DNA of 64,000 bases from CAWCXF01 sp963799455 (GCA_963799455.1 CAWCXF010000006.1:186001-250000); one strand, 5' to 3'. Positions 36,242 through 47,176 are shown, numbered from the stretch's first letter. Translations and numbers: made by a program. The notes: generated by a model from the sequence alone, not told the origin.

Positions 36242-37014
36242 TGCTGCTCGCCATCGACTGCGGCAACACCAACACCGTGTTCTCGATCTGGGACGGGGAG
36301 CGCTTCCTCGCCACCTGGCGCACCGCGACCGAGCACCAGCGCACGGCCGACCAGTACTATGTCTGGCTGCGGACCCTGATGCAGCTCCACCGCCTCGACG
36401 TGGCCATCGACGAGGTGATCGTCTCCTCCACGGTCCCGCGCGTCGTCTTCAACCTGCGCGTCCTGTGCGACCGCTACTTCGGCACCCGGCCCCTCGTCGT
36501 GGGCCGCCCCGACTGCCGCCTGCCGGTGGACGTGCGGGTGGACGAGGGCGCGCAGGTGGGCTCCGACCGGCTCGTCAACACGGTCGCCGCCCACGACCTC
36601 TACGGCGGCGACGCGATCGTGGTCGATTTCGGCACCGCCACCACCTTCGACGTGGTGGACCATGACGGCGCCTATGTCGGCGGCGTCATCGCGCCCGGCG
36701 TCAACCTCAGTTTGGAGGCGCTGCACCAGGCCGCCGCCGCCCTCCCTCATGTGGACATCACCAAGCCCCAGCGCGTCGTCGGCACCAACACGGTCGCCTG
36801 CATGCAGTCGGGCATCTTCTGGGGCTATGTCGGGCTGATCCGCGAGATCTGCGAGCGCATCAAGGCGGAGCGCGACCGCCCCATGACCGTCATCTCAACG
36901 GGTGGGCTCGCGCCGCTCTTCCAGGGGGCGGAGCCCCTCTTCGACCATTTCGAGGACGACCTGACCATGCATGGCCTCACCGTCGTCCACCGCTTCAACA
37001 AGGAGACCCCATGA
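36241..37014 (+). CDS. coaX: Type III pantothenate kinase
   Basis: This 257-residue kinase starts coenzyme A synthesis by phosphorylating pantothenate. It has an ASKHA fold with LLAIDCGNTNTVFSIWDG (phosphate 1), GSDRLVNTVAAHDLYGGDAI, VVDFGTATTFDVVDHDGAYV with the catalytic Asp, and GGVIAPGVNLSLEAL. The ATG overlaps the birA stop by one base; the end overlaps rnj. The birA-coaX-rnj order after nuoN is common in alphaproteobacteria. Confidence 0.95.
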   Translation: MLLAIDCGNTNTVFSIWDGERFLATWRTATEHQRTADQYYVWLRTLMQLHRLDVAIDEVIVSSTVPRVVFNLRVLCDRYFGTRPLVVGRPDCRLPVDVRVDEGAQVGSDRLVNTVAAHDLYGGDAIVVDFGTATTFDVVDHDGAYVGGVIAPGVNLSLEALHQAAAALPHVDITKPQRVVGTNTVACMQSGIFWGYVGLIREICERIKAERDRPMTVISTGGLAPLFQGAEPLFDHFEDDLTMHGLTVVHRFNKETP

Positions 37015-38681
37015 GCGGCGAACGCTTGATCTACCTTCCCCTCGGCGGCGCCGGCGAGGTCGGCATGAACGCCTACGTCTACGGCTACGGCGAGCCCGGC
37101 CGGGAGCGGCTGATCGTCGTGGACCTCGGCGTCACCTTCCCCGACATGGACACCACGCCCGGCGTCGATCTGATCCTGCCGGACGTGTCGTGGCTGGAGG
37201 CGCGGCGCGACCGCATCGAGGGCATCTTCGTCACCCACGCCCACGAGGACCATGTCGGCGCCGTCGGCCATCTCTGGTCGCGGCTGCGCGCGCCGGTCCA
37301 CGCGCGCGCCTTCACCGCCCACCTCGCCCGGCTCAAGATGGAGGACCAGGGCCAGGATCCGCTCGATGTCCACACCGTCGAGCCCTTCCCCTCGGCCGTC
37401 GAGGCCGGGCCGTTCCGGGTCCACTTCATGCCCGTGTCGCACTCGATCCCCGAGAGCTCCGGCCTCGTGATCGACACGCCCGCGGGCCGCGTGATCCACA
37501 CCGGCGACTTCAAGCTCGACCCGACGCCGGTGCTCGGCGACGCGTTCGACCCGGCGCTGTGGGAGGAGGTCGCGCGCCCCGGCGTGCGCGCGCTGGTGTG
37601 CGACTCGACCAACGTCGCCGTCGGGCACCCCGGCCGCTCCGAGACCTCGATCCGCCCCGCCATCCACGACCTGATCGCGGGGGCGAGGGGGATGGTGGTG
37701 GCGACCACCTTCGCGTCCAACATCGCCCGGCTGAAGACGCTCGCGGTCGCGGCCCAGGAGGCCGGCCGCTCGGTCTGCGTGATGGGGCGCGCGATGAAGC
37801 GCATGATCACCGCCGGCGTCGAGACGGGGCTGCTGACCGACTTCCCCCACACGCTCTCGCCCGAGGACGCGCTCGACGTGCCGCGCTCGCAGCTCATGCT
37901 GATCGTCACCGGCAGCCAGGGCGAGCGGCGCGCGGCCTCGGCGCAGCTCTCGCGGGGCCGCTATCTCGGGCACCGCCTGGAGGAGGGGGATCTGTTCCTC
38001 TTCTCCTCGCGCACCATCCCCGGCAACGAGCGCGGCGTGATCGCGATCATCAACGACCTCAGCGCGCTCGGCGTGGACGTGGTGGACGACTCCGACGACC
38101 GCTACCACGTCTCGGGCCACGCCAACCGCCCCGACCTGGAGCGCGTCCACGAGATGGTCCAGCCCGCGATGCTGATCCCGATGCACGGCGAGCACCGGAT
38201 GCTGCGCGCCCACGCCAAGCTCGGCGCCGCCAAGGACATCCCCTCGCTCGTCGCCGTCAACGGCACGATGGTGGACCTCTCGGGCAACGCGCCGCGCGTG
38301 GTCGAGCACGTCGAGACGGGCCGCATCTACCTCGACGGCGCGGTGAAGATCGGCGCGATGGACGGGGTGGTGCGCGACCGCCTGCGCATGGCGCTCAACG
38401 GCCACGCGCTCGTCACGCTCATCATCGACGAGGACGGCGCGCCCTTGGGCGACCCCTGGGTCGAGACCATGGGCCTGCCCGAGTTCGGCCGCTCGGGCGC
38501 GCCGCTGGTCGAGACCGTCGAGGCGGGGCTGTCGCGCTACGTCGGCCGCGCCTCGCGCTCGACGCTCGCCGACGACGACGCGCTCGACGCCGAGATGCGG
38601 CGGCTGCTGCGCAACACCGCCAACGACGAGGTCGGCCGCAAGCCGGAGGTGACGATCGTCATCAGCCGCCTCGCGGCGTGA
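37011..38681 (+). CDS. rnj: Ribonuclease J
   Basis: This 556-residue metallo-beta-lactamase/beta-CASP ribonuclease has endo- and 5' exonuclease activity in RNA processing. The metal site is IFVTHAHEDHVGAVGHLW (HxHxDH), with later ligands in MPVSHSIPESSGLVI and VIHTGDFKLD. The beta-CASP part reads GSQGERRAASAQLSRG and HVSGHANRPDL, MLIPMHGEHRML. The C-terminal domain is present. The start overlaps coaX by four bases. Confidence 0.95.
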   Translation: MSGERLIYLPLGGAGEVGMNAYVYGYGEPGRERLIVVDLGVTFPDMDTTPGVDLILPDVSWLEARRDRIEGIFVTHAHEDHVGAVGHLWSRLRAPVHARAFTAHLARLKMEDQGQDPLDVHTVEPFPSAVEAGPFRVHFMPVSHSIPESSGLVIDTPAGRVIHTGDFKLDPTPVLGDAFDPALWEEVARPGVRALVCDSTNVAVGHPGRSETSIRPAIHDLIAGARGMVVATTFASNIARLKTLAVAAQEAGRSVCVMGRAMKRMITAGVETGLLTDFPHTLSPEDALDVPRSQLMLIVTGSQGERRAASAQLSRGRYLGHRLEEGDLFLFSSRTIPGNERGVIAIINDLSALGVDVVDDSDDRYHVSGHANRPDLERVHEMVQPAMLIPMHGEHRMLRAHAKLGAAKDIPSLVAVNGTMVDLSGNAPRVVEHVETGRIYLDGAVKIGAMDGVVRDRLRMALNGHALVTLIIDEDGAPLGDPWVETMGLPEFGRSGAPLVETVEAGLSRYVGRASRSTLADDDALDAEMRRLLRNTANDEVGRKPEVTIVISRLAA

Positions 38682-39274
38682 CCGGCGCGCCCCGGGGCCT
38701 GCGCGAGCCGGCCGAGGTCGCGCGGCGCCGCGCGATGCTCGCCGAGCCGCACATGGCGCCGCTGGCGGCCTTCGCCGCCGGCCTGCGGCGGCGGGGGGGC
38801 GAGGTGCCGGACCTGGATCCGCTCGACGGCGGGGTGGGCGCGCGGCTCCTGCTGCTGCTGGAGAAGCCGGGGCCCAAGACCTCGCCCGCCCGCGGCGGCT
38901 CGGGCTTCGTCAGCGCCGACAACGACGACCCCACCGCCGCCGCGTCCTGGGCCTTCCTGCGCGAGGCCGGGATCGCGCGGCCCGACCGGGTGCTCTGGAA
39001 CACCGTCCCCTGGTGGAACGGCACCATCCGCTTCACCCCGGCCGAGCGGCGCGCCGGGCTCGAGACGCTGCCGGCCCTCCTCGACCTGCTGCCGCGGCTG
39101 GAGGTGGCGATCCTCGCGGGCCGCCAGGCGCAGGGCGCGCGGGCGATCCTCGAAGGGCGGCCGGTGCGGCTCCACGCCTCGGCGCACCCCTCGCCGCAGG
39201 TCAGGGCGGCGAACCCGGCTCGGTGGCGCGAGATCCCGGCGCGCTGGGCCGAGGCTCGGGCGGCGCTGGCCTAG
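38678..39274 (+). CDS. Uracil-DNA glycosylase-like superfamily protein
   Basis: This 198-residue protein starts at GTG 38678, overlapping rnj by four bases. It contains LLLLLEKPGPKTS, GSGFVSADNDDPTAAASWAF, VLWNTVPWWNG and HASAHPSPQVRAANPARW. The order of a pocket loop, an N-T/W-N-x-V block and a final H-P-S resembles the UDG superfamily, but the GQDPYP of classical Ung is absent. It may be a base-excision enzyme or another member of the fold. Its stop overlaps the convergent rhlE stop in a CTAG. Confidence 0.7.
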   Translation: MTGAPRGLREPAEVARRRAMLAEPHMAPLAAFAAGLRRRGGEVPDLDPLDGGVGARLLLLLEKPGPKTSPARGGSGFVSADNDDPTAAASWAFLREAGIARPDRVLWNTVPWWNGTIRFTPAERRAGLETLPALLDLLPRLEVAILAGRQAQGARAILEGRPVRLHASAHPSPQVRAANPARWREIPARWAEARAALA

Positions 39275-40728
39275 CCGGCCATCCGCTCGTCGAAGCTCTT
39301 CTCGATGAAGGTGGGCAGGTGGTCGCCCATGCCGACGACGGCCGTCCCCTCCTCGCGGCGACCGGGCCTGCGGCCGCGGCGCTCCTCGACGGCCCCCTCC
39401 GGCGCGGTCTCGGGGCGGGCCTCCAGACGCGGCTCGGGGCGGCTCGGGGCCCGCGCCTCGGCGCGGTCGTCGCGCGGCCGGTCGCCGCGCCGCGAGCGCG
39501 CGCGGCGCGCGGGCTTGGGGGCCTCGGACGGCGCCTCCTCGACCGCCGGCTCCGCCAGCGCCGGCTCCATGGCCGCCGCGCCGAGCGGGCTCTCGCCGCG
39601 GGGGATCGGCTTGGCGATCAGCATCTCGATGTCGCCGAGGTTGCGCTCGTCGGAGGCGGCGCAGATCATCATCGCCTTGCCCGATCGCCCGGCCCGGCCG
39701 GTGCGGCCGATGCGGTGGACGTAGTCCTCGGCGTGGCTCGGCACGTCGAAGTTGAAGATGTGGCTGACCGCGGGGATGTCGAGGCCGCGCGCCGCCACGT
39801 CGGAGGCGACGAGGAACTTGAGCTCGCCCGAGCGGAAGCCGTCGAGCGTGCGCGTGCGCTGCGACTGGTCGAGGTCGCCGTGGATGGGCGCCGCGTCGTA
39901 GCCGTAGCGCTTGAGCGACTTGGCGAGGATGTCCACCTCGGTCTTGCGGTTGCAGAAGACGATCGCGTTGGTGCAGCCCTCGCCCTCGCCGTCGATCATC
40001 GCGCGCAGGAGACGACGCTTCTCGGTCGCGGCCCGGTCGCGGCGCGAGGGCGCGAACATCACCACGGACTGCTCGATGGTCTCGGCGGCGGTGGCGCGGC
40101 GCGCGACCTCGACCTTGGCGGGGTCCGTGAGGAAGGTCTTGGTGACGCGCTCGATCTCGGGCGCCATGGTGGCCGAGTAGAACAGCGTCTGGCGCGAGGG
40201 CGGCGTGAGCGAGAAGATGCGCTCGATGTCGGGGATGAAGCCCATGTCGAGCATCCGGTCGGCCTCGTCCACGACCATGATCTCGATGCCCGTCAGCAGC
40301 AGCTTGCCGCGACCGAAATGGTCCAGGAGCCGCCCCGGCGTGGCGATCAGCACGTCCACCCCGCGGTCGATCAGCAGATCCTGCTCCTTGAAGGACACGC
40401 CGCCGATCAGGAGCGCCTTGGTGAGCTTGAGGTGGCGGGCGTAGGTGTCGAAGTTCTCGGCCACCTGGGCCGCCAGCTCGCGCGTCGGCGCCAGCACGAG
40501 GCTGCGCGGCATCCGCGCGCGCGCGCGCCCACGGGCGAGCCTGGTGATCATCGGCAGGACGAAGGAGGCGGTCTTGCCGGTCCCGGTCTGGGCGATGCCC
40601 AGCACGTCGCGCCCTTCGAGCGCGGGCGGGATGGCGTCGGCCTGGATCGGGGTGGGGGTCTCGTAGCCGGCCTCGGCCACGGCTTGCAGAACCTTCGGGT
40701 TGAGGTTCAGGTCGGAGAAATGGGTCAT
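39271..40728 (-). CDS. rhlE: DEAD-box ATP-dependent RNA helicase
   Basis: This is a 485-residue RNA helicase. Motif Q is in GYETPTPIQADAIP, Walker A is AQTGTGKT, then PTRELAAQ, TPGRLLDH, VVDEADRMLDMGF, SAT, and VI HRIGRTGRAGRSG. The C-terminal 90 residues are a charged tail rich in Arg, Glu, Pro and Ala, typical of RhlE-type RNA binding. Members act in ribosome assembly and mRNA turnover. It is convergent with the rnj operon. Confidence 0.94.
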   Translation of the reverse strand: MTHFSDLNLNPKVLQAVAEAGYETPTPIQADAIPPALEGRDVLGIAQTGTGKTASFVLPMITRLARGRARARMPRSLVLAPTRELAAQVAENFDTYARHLKLTKALLIGGVSFKEQDLLIDRGVDVLIATPGRLLDHFGRGKLLLTGIEIMVVDEADRMLDMGFIPDIERIFSLTPPSRQTLFYSATMAPEIERVTKTFLTDPAKVEVARRATAAETIEQSVVMFAPSRRDRAATEKRRLLRAMIDGEGEGCTNAIVFCNRKTEVDILAKSLKRYGYDAAPIHGDLDQSQRTRTLDGFRSGELKFLVASDVAARGLDIPAVSHIFNFDVPSHAEDYVHRIGRTGRAGRSGKAMMICAASDERNLGDIEMLIAKPIPRGESPLGAAAMEPALAEPAVEEAPSEAPKPARRARSRRGDRPRDDRAEARAPSRPEPRLEARPETAPEGAVEERRGRRPGRREEGTAVVGMGDHLPTFIEKSFDERMAG

Positions 40729-40988
40729 GTGCGTCCGGACATCACGGCATCGGGCCGTTGAGGGTCATGGGACGCGAGGATATCGGGCGCCCCGGCGGCA
40801 GCCCGCAAGCCTTCCTGGGGGCGCGGACCTGCTAGCGCATATGGGGGGATGGGTCAATCGGCGCAATGGGATGCGGCGATCTGCGAGGGCACCGTGATCG
40901 GCCTCGGAGCCGCCGCCGCGGGCGGCTTTGCGATCCTTGCCCGATCGGGCGCCCGGGCGACACGGAGGGGCCGCCCGGACGGCGGCGA
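40729..40988. other. Gene-free spacer upstream of rhlE
   Basis: This is 260 bp between the rhlE start and the OsmC stop. Short open frames on both strands have no homology or RBS. The rhlE promoter must lie here, but no clear boxes are visible. Confidence 0.5.
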
Positions 40989-41417
40989 TCAAGCCTCCAG
41001 CGTCGCGTCCATGGTGATCTTGGCGTCGAGCAGCTTCGAGATCGGGCAGTTGTCCTTGGCCGCCTCGGCCGCCTCGCGGAACGACTCCTCGGTGGCGCCG
41101 GGCACCGTGGCGCGCACCGTCAGGTGCGAGGCGGTGACGGCGAAGCCCTCGCCCTGCTTCTCCAGGGAGACCTCGGCGGTGGTCTCGATGCTGTCGGGCG
41201 TCAGGTCGCCCTGGCCCAGCACCATCGACAGCGCCATCGAGAAGCAGCTCGCATGGGCGGCGCCGATCAGCTCCTCGGGGTTGGTGCCCGAGCCCTCCTC
41301 GAAGCGGGTGGCGAAGCCGTAGGGCTGGTCGTGGAGCGCGCCCGAGCCCGTCGAGACGTGGCCGCGGCCGTCGCGCAAGCCCCCGCTCCAGCGGGCCGAT
41401 CCGGTCTTCTTGATCAT
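40989..41417 (-). CDS. OsmC/Ohr-family peroxide reductase
   Basis: This 142-residue peroxiredoxin-like protein reduces organic hydroperoxides in the cytoplasm. The two redox cysteines are in AAHASCFSMALSMVL and KDNCPISKLLD. The N-terminal MIKKTGSARWSGGLRDG strand is usual for OsmC. The start was chosen at ATG 41417, since the longer frame upstream has no homology. It stands alone on the minus strand. Confidence 0.9.
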   Translation of the reverse strand: MIKKTGSARWSGGLRDGRGHVSTGSGALHDQPYGFATRFEEGSGTNPEELIGAAHASCFSMALSMVLGQGDLTPDSIETTAEVSLEKQGEGFAVTASHLTVRATVPGATEESFREAAEAAKDNCPISKLLDAKITMDATLEA

Positions 41418-41514
41418 GTCGTGTCCTCTCTCGTCAGACGCGCCGAAGGGCGCCACGCCGGCTCGACTGCCCGCGATCGCGGCCAGCGTCAACCGAGGGG
41501 GGCCGCCCGAAGGA

Positions 41515-41997
41515 TCAGTCGGGGCCGCCCGCGCCCTCGGCCATGACGGCGACGGGCACCTCGAGCGCGCCCAGGCCCTCGAAGGTCAGCGTCAGGTCGA
41601 GCGTGCCGCCCGCCTCGCGCGGCGCCTCCAGCCCCGAGAGCAGGACGTGGAGCCCCTCGGGCTCCAGCGTCGTCGCCACGCCGGGCGGCAGCACGATCCC
41701 GTCGAGCGTCTCGGGCACGCCCCCGGCCGAGCGCTCGGGCGCGGCGACGACGGTGGCCATCCGAGCCACGGGCGCGCCGACCTCGGCGAGCGTCACGGGC
41801 GCGGAGCCGGCGTTCTCGATCCGCATGTAGACCTCGGCGCTGGGGCCGTCGCCCGCCTCGGTCCAGGCGTCCGAGACGCGCACGCCGTCGATCTCCGCGA
41901 CCGGTGCGTCCTGCGCCACGGCGGCGAAGGGCAGGGCGGCGAGCAGCGCGGCGCGGAGCATGGCGGCTCCGAGGGGGCGGTGGGGGGCGGGGCTCAT
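41515..41997 (-). CDS. PCu(A)C-like periplasmic protein with weak copper motif
   Basis: This 160-residue protein has a signal peptide (LRAALLAALPFAAVAQ) and a cupredoxin-like domain: VRVSDAWTEAGDGPSAEVYM, IENAGSAPVTLAEVG, GLHVLLSGL. The family H-(M)x10-M-x21-HxM copper motif is not intact: no His in VARMATVVAAPE, and HVL rather than HxM. ATG 41997 overlaps the prfC stop as ATGA, so translation is coupled; an alternative ATG at 41961 would start right at the signal peptide. Copper delivery to cytochrome oxidase is the family role, doubtful here. Confidence 0.78.
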   Translation of the reverse strand: MSPAPHRPLGAAMLRAALLAALPFAAVAQDAPVAEIDGVRVSDAWTEAGDGPSAEVYMRIENAGSAPVTLAEVGAPVARMATVVAAPERSAGGVPETLDGIVLPPGVATTLEPEGLHVLLSGLEAPREAGGTLDLTLTFEGLGALEVPVAVMAEGAGGPD

Positions 41998-43610
41998 GCC
42001 ATCATCTCCTTGGTGGCCGCGAGGCGCAGCTCGGGGTGGTCGCGCTCGATCCGGTCGATGTCCCATTGCAGGCGGGTGAGATAGACCAGATCGCCGTCGT
42101 GGTCGTGGGCGAGGTGGCCCTGGTTGACCTTGGCGAAGGCCTCGACGGCCGCCTTCGGCCCCGTCACCCAGCGCGCGGAGGTGAACTGCGAGGGCTCGAA
42201 GCGCACCGGCAGGCCGTATTCGAATTCGATCCGGCTCGCCAGCACGTCGAACTGCAAGGCACCCACGACGCCCACGACGAAGCCCGAGCCGATGGCCGGC
42301 TTGAAGACCTTGGCCGCGCCTTCTTCCGCGAACTGCATCAGCGCCTTCTCCAGGTGCTTGGCCTTCATCGGGTCGCCCGCGCGGCAGGCCTGGAGGATCT
42401 CGGGCGCGAAGCTCGGGATCCCGGTGACGCGCAAGCTCTCGCCCTCGGTCAGCGTGTCGCCGATGCGGAGCTGGCCGTGGTTCGGGATGCCGATGATGTC
42501 GCCGGCCCAGGCCTCCTCCGCCAGCTCCCGGTCGGAGGCGAGGAACATCACCGGGCTCGCGATCGCCATGGGCTTGCGGGACCGGACGTGGGTCAGCTTC
42601 ATGCCGCGGTGGAAGTGGCCGGAGGCGAGGCGCACGAAGGCCACGCGGTCGCGGTGGCGGGGGTCCATGTTGGCCTGCACCTTGAAGACGAAGCCCGAGA
42701 CCGCCTCCTCCTCGGGCGCGATCTGGCGCGGCTCGGCCGATTGCGGCTGCGGCTCGGGGCCGTAGCGCGCGATCCCCTCCATCAGCTCGCGCACGCCGAA
42801 GGAGTTGATGGCCGAGCCGAACCAGATCGGCGTCAGCGTGCCCTCCAGCAGCGCGCGCGTGTCGAGCGGCGGCATCAGCTCGCGCGCCATCTCGACCTCC
42901 TCTCGGAGCCTGCCGAGGAGCGCGTCGGGCACGTGCTCGGCCATGCGGGGGTCGCCCAACCCGTCGATCGCCACGCTCTCGGCGACGCGGTTGCGGTCGG
43001 CGCGGTCCATGATGAGGAGGCGGTCGCGCAAGAGGTCGTAGGTGCCCACGAAGTCCGCGCCCTGGCCTATCGGCCAGGAGGCGGGCGTCACGTCGATGGC
43101 GAGCGCCTCCTGGATCTCGTCCACGATGTCGAAGCTGTCGCGGCTCTCGCGGTCCATCTTGTTGCAGAAGGTCAGGATCGGGAGATCCCGCAGCCGGCAG
43201 ACCTCGAAGAGCTTGCGCGTCTGGCTCTCCACCCCCTTGGCGCCGTCGATCACCATGACGGCCGCGTCCACCGCCGTCAGCGTGCGGTAGGTGTCCTCGG
43301 AGAAGTCCGAGTGCCCCGGCGTGTCCACGAGGTTGAAGCGGTGGCCCTCGTAGTCGAACGACATGGCCGAGGCCGAGACCGAGATGCCTCGGTCCTTCTC
43401 CATCTGCATGAAGTCCGAGCGCGTGCGCCGCGCCTCGCCCTTGGCGCGCACCTGGCCGGCCATCTGGATGGCGCCGCCGTAGAGCAGGAACTTCTCGGTC
43501 AGCGTCGTCTTGCCGGCGTCGGGGTGCGAGATGATCGCGAAGGTCCGCCGCCGCGCGATCTCGGGGGGAAGCTGGGGGCGGTTCGAGGGGGCGTGGAGCG
43601 TGTCGGGCAT
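41994..43610 (-). CDS. prfC: Peptide chain release factor 3
   Basis: This 538-residue translational GTPase recycles RF1/RF2 from the ribosome. G1 is SHPDAGKTTLTEKFLL, G3 is VDTPGHSDFSEDTYR, and G4 is FCNKMDRES. The later beta-barrel and C-terminal domains are complete (VVGVVGALQFDVL). The start is ATG 43610. It is the first gene of a two-gene unit with the PCuAC-like gene. An AT-rich region begins just upstream. Confidence 0.96.
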   Translation of the reverse strand: MPDTLHAPSNRPQLPPEIARRRTFAIISHPDAGKTTLTEKFLLYGGAIQMAGQVRAKGEARRTRSDFMQMEKDRGISVSASAMSFDYEGHRFNLVDTPGHSDFSEDTYRTLTAVDAAVMVIDGAKGVESQTRKLFEVCRLRDLPILTFCNKMDRESRDSFDIVDEIQEALAIDVTPASWPIGQGADFVGTYDLLRDRLLIMDRADRNRVAESVAIDGLGDPRMAEHVPDALLGRLREEVEMARELMPPLDTRALLEGTLTPIWFGSAINSFGVRELMEGIARYGPEPQPQSAEPRQIAPEEEAVSGFVFKVQANMDPRHRDRVAFVRLASGHFHRGMKLTHVRSRKPMAIASPVMFLASDRELAEEAWAGDIIGIPNHGQLRIGDTLTEGESLRVTGIPSFAPEILQACRAGDPMKAKHLEKALMQFAEEGAAKVFKPAIGSGFVVGVVGALQFDVLASRIEFEYGLPVRFEPSQFTSARWVTGPKAAVEAFAKVNQGHLAHDHDGDLVYLTRLQWDIDRIERDHPELRLAATKEMMA

Positions 43611-43697
43611 GGGGGGGATGTAAGCTTCGCTTGTGCATACCGCAATCGCCGATTAGCTTAGTAGAAACTCCTACACGTCCCGATGAAAGTATGAGCT

Positions 43698-44315
43698 TTG
43701 CCCAACACGTGGGATCGACCCGCAGGAAGCCAGACACCTAATCGGCCAGGTGATGAGAACCCTGATCGGTTGTTCTTAGCTCTAGGAAAAGCAGTTTCTT
43801 CTTGGGAAGGAGTCCAAGTAGCCGTTACCAATCTGTATATCGCGCTATCTTCGTCTTCTAACTCTACACCAGAGAACGAGGCTGTAGTAACCATCAATGA
43901 AAATCAATTGGTGCATATCAAAGCAAAACTTGTAAGTTCATTTGCGAAAGAGGCCACAGCTAAGAACTTGAGTGGTGAACACGGCAGGCCTGAAGTATTC
44001 TTGGAAAGAGTAGAAAAGCTAATGGCAAGATATCGAGGGTGGGCTGAAAGGAGAAACGACGTAGCACATGGTTACGTAACGGGGGCGAGCCATCCAGATT
44101 ATTCAACAGAAGAGCAGCAGATCATTACGACCTACTCTCTTTGCCCTTCACATGCCCGACAAACCGTTTCTTTCTCGAAGTCCTCCCGCTGGCACCACGG
44201 CGAGCCTGAGTATAACTATAGAGCGGAAGATCTCGAAAGGTTTGCTCATGCCTTCGAGCGTCTGGATGAAGACCTAGAGGGGTTGGCTGTTGAGGCGTTG
44301 GCTATTTCTGATTGA
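43698..44315 (+). CDS. AT-rich hypothetical protein with HEPN-like RNxxxH motif
   Basis: This protein has about 205 residues and the lowest GC in the window. It is helical, with FLALGKAVSSWEGVQVAVTN near the N-terminus and RYRGWAERRNDVAHGYV in the middle. RNDVAH is an RNxxxH motif, the active-site signature of HEPN ribonucleases, and the preceding helix (VEKLMARYRGW) fits. No further domain is recognised. The start is uncertain: the frame opens at TTG 43698 without a good RBS. It lies alone between divergent prfC and the convergent ABC gene. Acquired by transfer, I infer; a toxin or defence role is possible. Confidence 0.68.
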   Translation: MPNTWDRPAGSQTPNRPGDENPDRLFLALGKAVSSWEGVQVAVTNLYIALSSSSNSTPENEAVVTINENQLVHIKAKLVSSFAKEATAKNLSGEHGRPEVFLERVEKLMARYRGWAERRNDVAHGYVTGASHPDYSTEEQQIITTYSLCPSHARQTVSFSKSSRWHHGEPEYNYRAEDLERFAHAFERLDEDLEGLAVEALAISD

Positions 44316-44349
44316 AATCTTAGTGAATTGGGAAGGTTTAGTCCTCCAC

Positions 44350-46230
<1,881 letters not shown>

Positions 46231-46390
46231 GGGATCCCCCGGAAGGCGGCAGCCCGACGCTACTGGCCGGACGGGGGCCGGTCAAACGGCGGGAGCCCCC
46301 GCGGGGCCTGCCCGCCCGCGCATTGGACAGGCCCTGGGCGGCCCCGCCGCGCGGTGCTACCGCGAGGCGACCGGACAAGGGAGGCGTACG

Positions 46391-47170
46391 ATGGATCTGG
46401 GCATCGAGGGGCGGAGGGCGGTGGTCTGCGCCTCCTCCAAGGGGCTGGGGCGCGGCTGCGCCGAGGCGCTGGCGGAGGCGGGCTGCGAGCTGGTGATGAA
46501 CGCGCGGGGGGCAGAGGCGCTGGAGGCGGCGGCGCAGGCGATCCGGGAGGCCTACGGGGTGGGCGTCGAGACGGTCGCGGCGGACATCGCGACGCCCGAG
46601 GGCCAGCGGGCCGTGATCGAGGCCGTGGGCGCCCCCGACATCCTCGTCACCAACGCGGGCGGCCCGCCGCCGGGGATGTGGCACGACTGGGGCCGCGAGG
46701 ACTTCCTGCGCGCGCTCGACGCCAACATGCTGGCCCCCATCGCGCTGATGACGGCGCTCCTGCCGGGGATGTGCGAGCGCGGCTGGGGCCGGGTCGTCAA
46801 CATCACCTCGCAGTCGGTCAAGGCGCCGATCCCGGCGCTCGGGCTCTCGAACGCGGCGCGCGCGGGGCTGACGGGCTACGTCGCGGGCACCGCGCGCCAG
46901 GTGGCGCCGATGGGCGTGACGATCAACAACCTGCTGCCCGGCATCCACGCGACCGCTCGGGCCGACGCGCTCGACGGCGGCGTGGCGAAGTCGCAGGGCA
47001 TCACGGTCGAGGAGGCGCGCGAGAGGCGCGAGGCGACGATCCCCGCGCGGCGCTACGGGACGGCGCAGGAGTTCGGCGCGGCCTGCGCGTTCCTGTGCTC
47101 CGAGCGCGCGGGCTTCGTGGTGGGGCAGAACTGGCTCATCGACGGGGGCGCCACCAACGCCACCCTTTGA
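46391..47170 (+). CDS. Short-chain dehydrogenase/reductase family protein lacking a visible YxxxK
   Basis: This 259-residue Rossmann protein has the cofactor loop VVCASSKGLGRGCAEAL (altered from TGxxxGIG), ILVTNAGGPPPG (NAG), and the active-site Ser in VNITSQSVKAPIP. Where YxxxK is expected it reads LGLSNAARAGLTGYVAG, so Tyr and Lys are missing at the normal spacing. The C-terminus VVGQNWLIDGG is typical. It belongs to the divergent SDRs close to 3-oxoacyl-ACP reductase; catalytic ability is uncertain. Confidence 0.88.
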   Translation: MDLGIEGRRAVVCASSKGLGRGCAEALAEAGCELVMNARGAEALEAAAQAIREAYGVGVETVAADIATPEGQRAVIEAVGAPDILVTNAGGPPPGMWHDWGREDFLRALDANMLAPIALMTALLPGMCERGWGRVVNITSQSVKAPIPALGLSNAARAGLTGYVAGTARQVAPMGVTINNLLPGIHATARADALDGGVAKSQGITVEEARERREATIPARRYGTAQEFGAACAFLCSERAGFVVGQNWLIDGGATNATL

Positions 47171-47176
47171 CGACGA

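Noticed and set aside
40849..41322. 157-codon plus-strand frame over the OsmC gene
   Set aside because: It is antisense to a clear OsmC protein and has no family features.
43682..43741. ATG at 43682 or 43691 as start of the AT-rich HEPN-like gene
   Set aside because: Both are in other frames and stop within a few codons.
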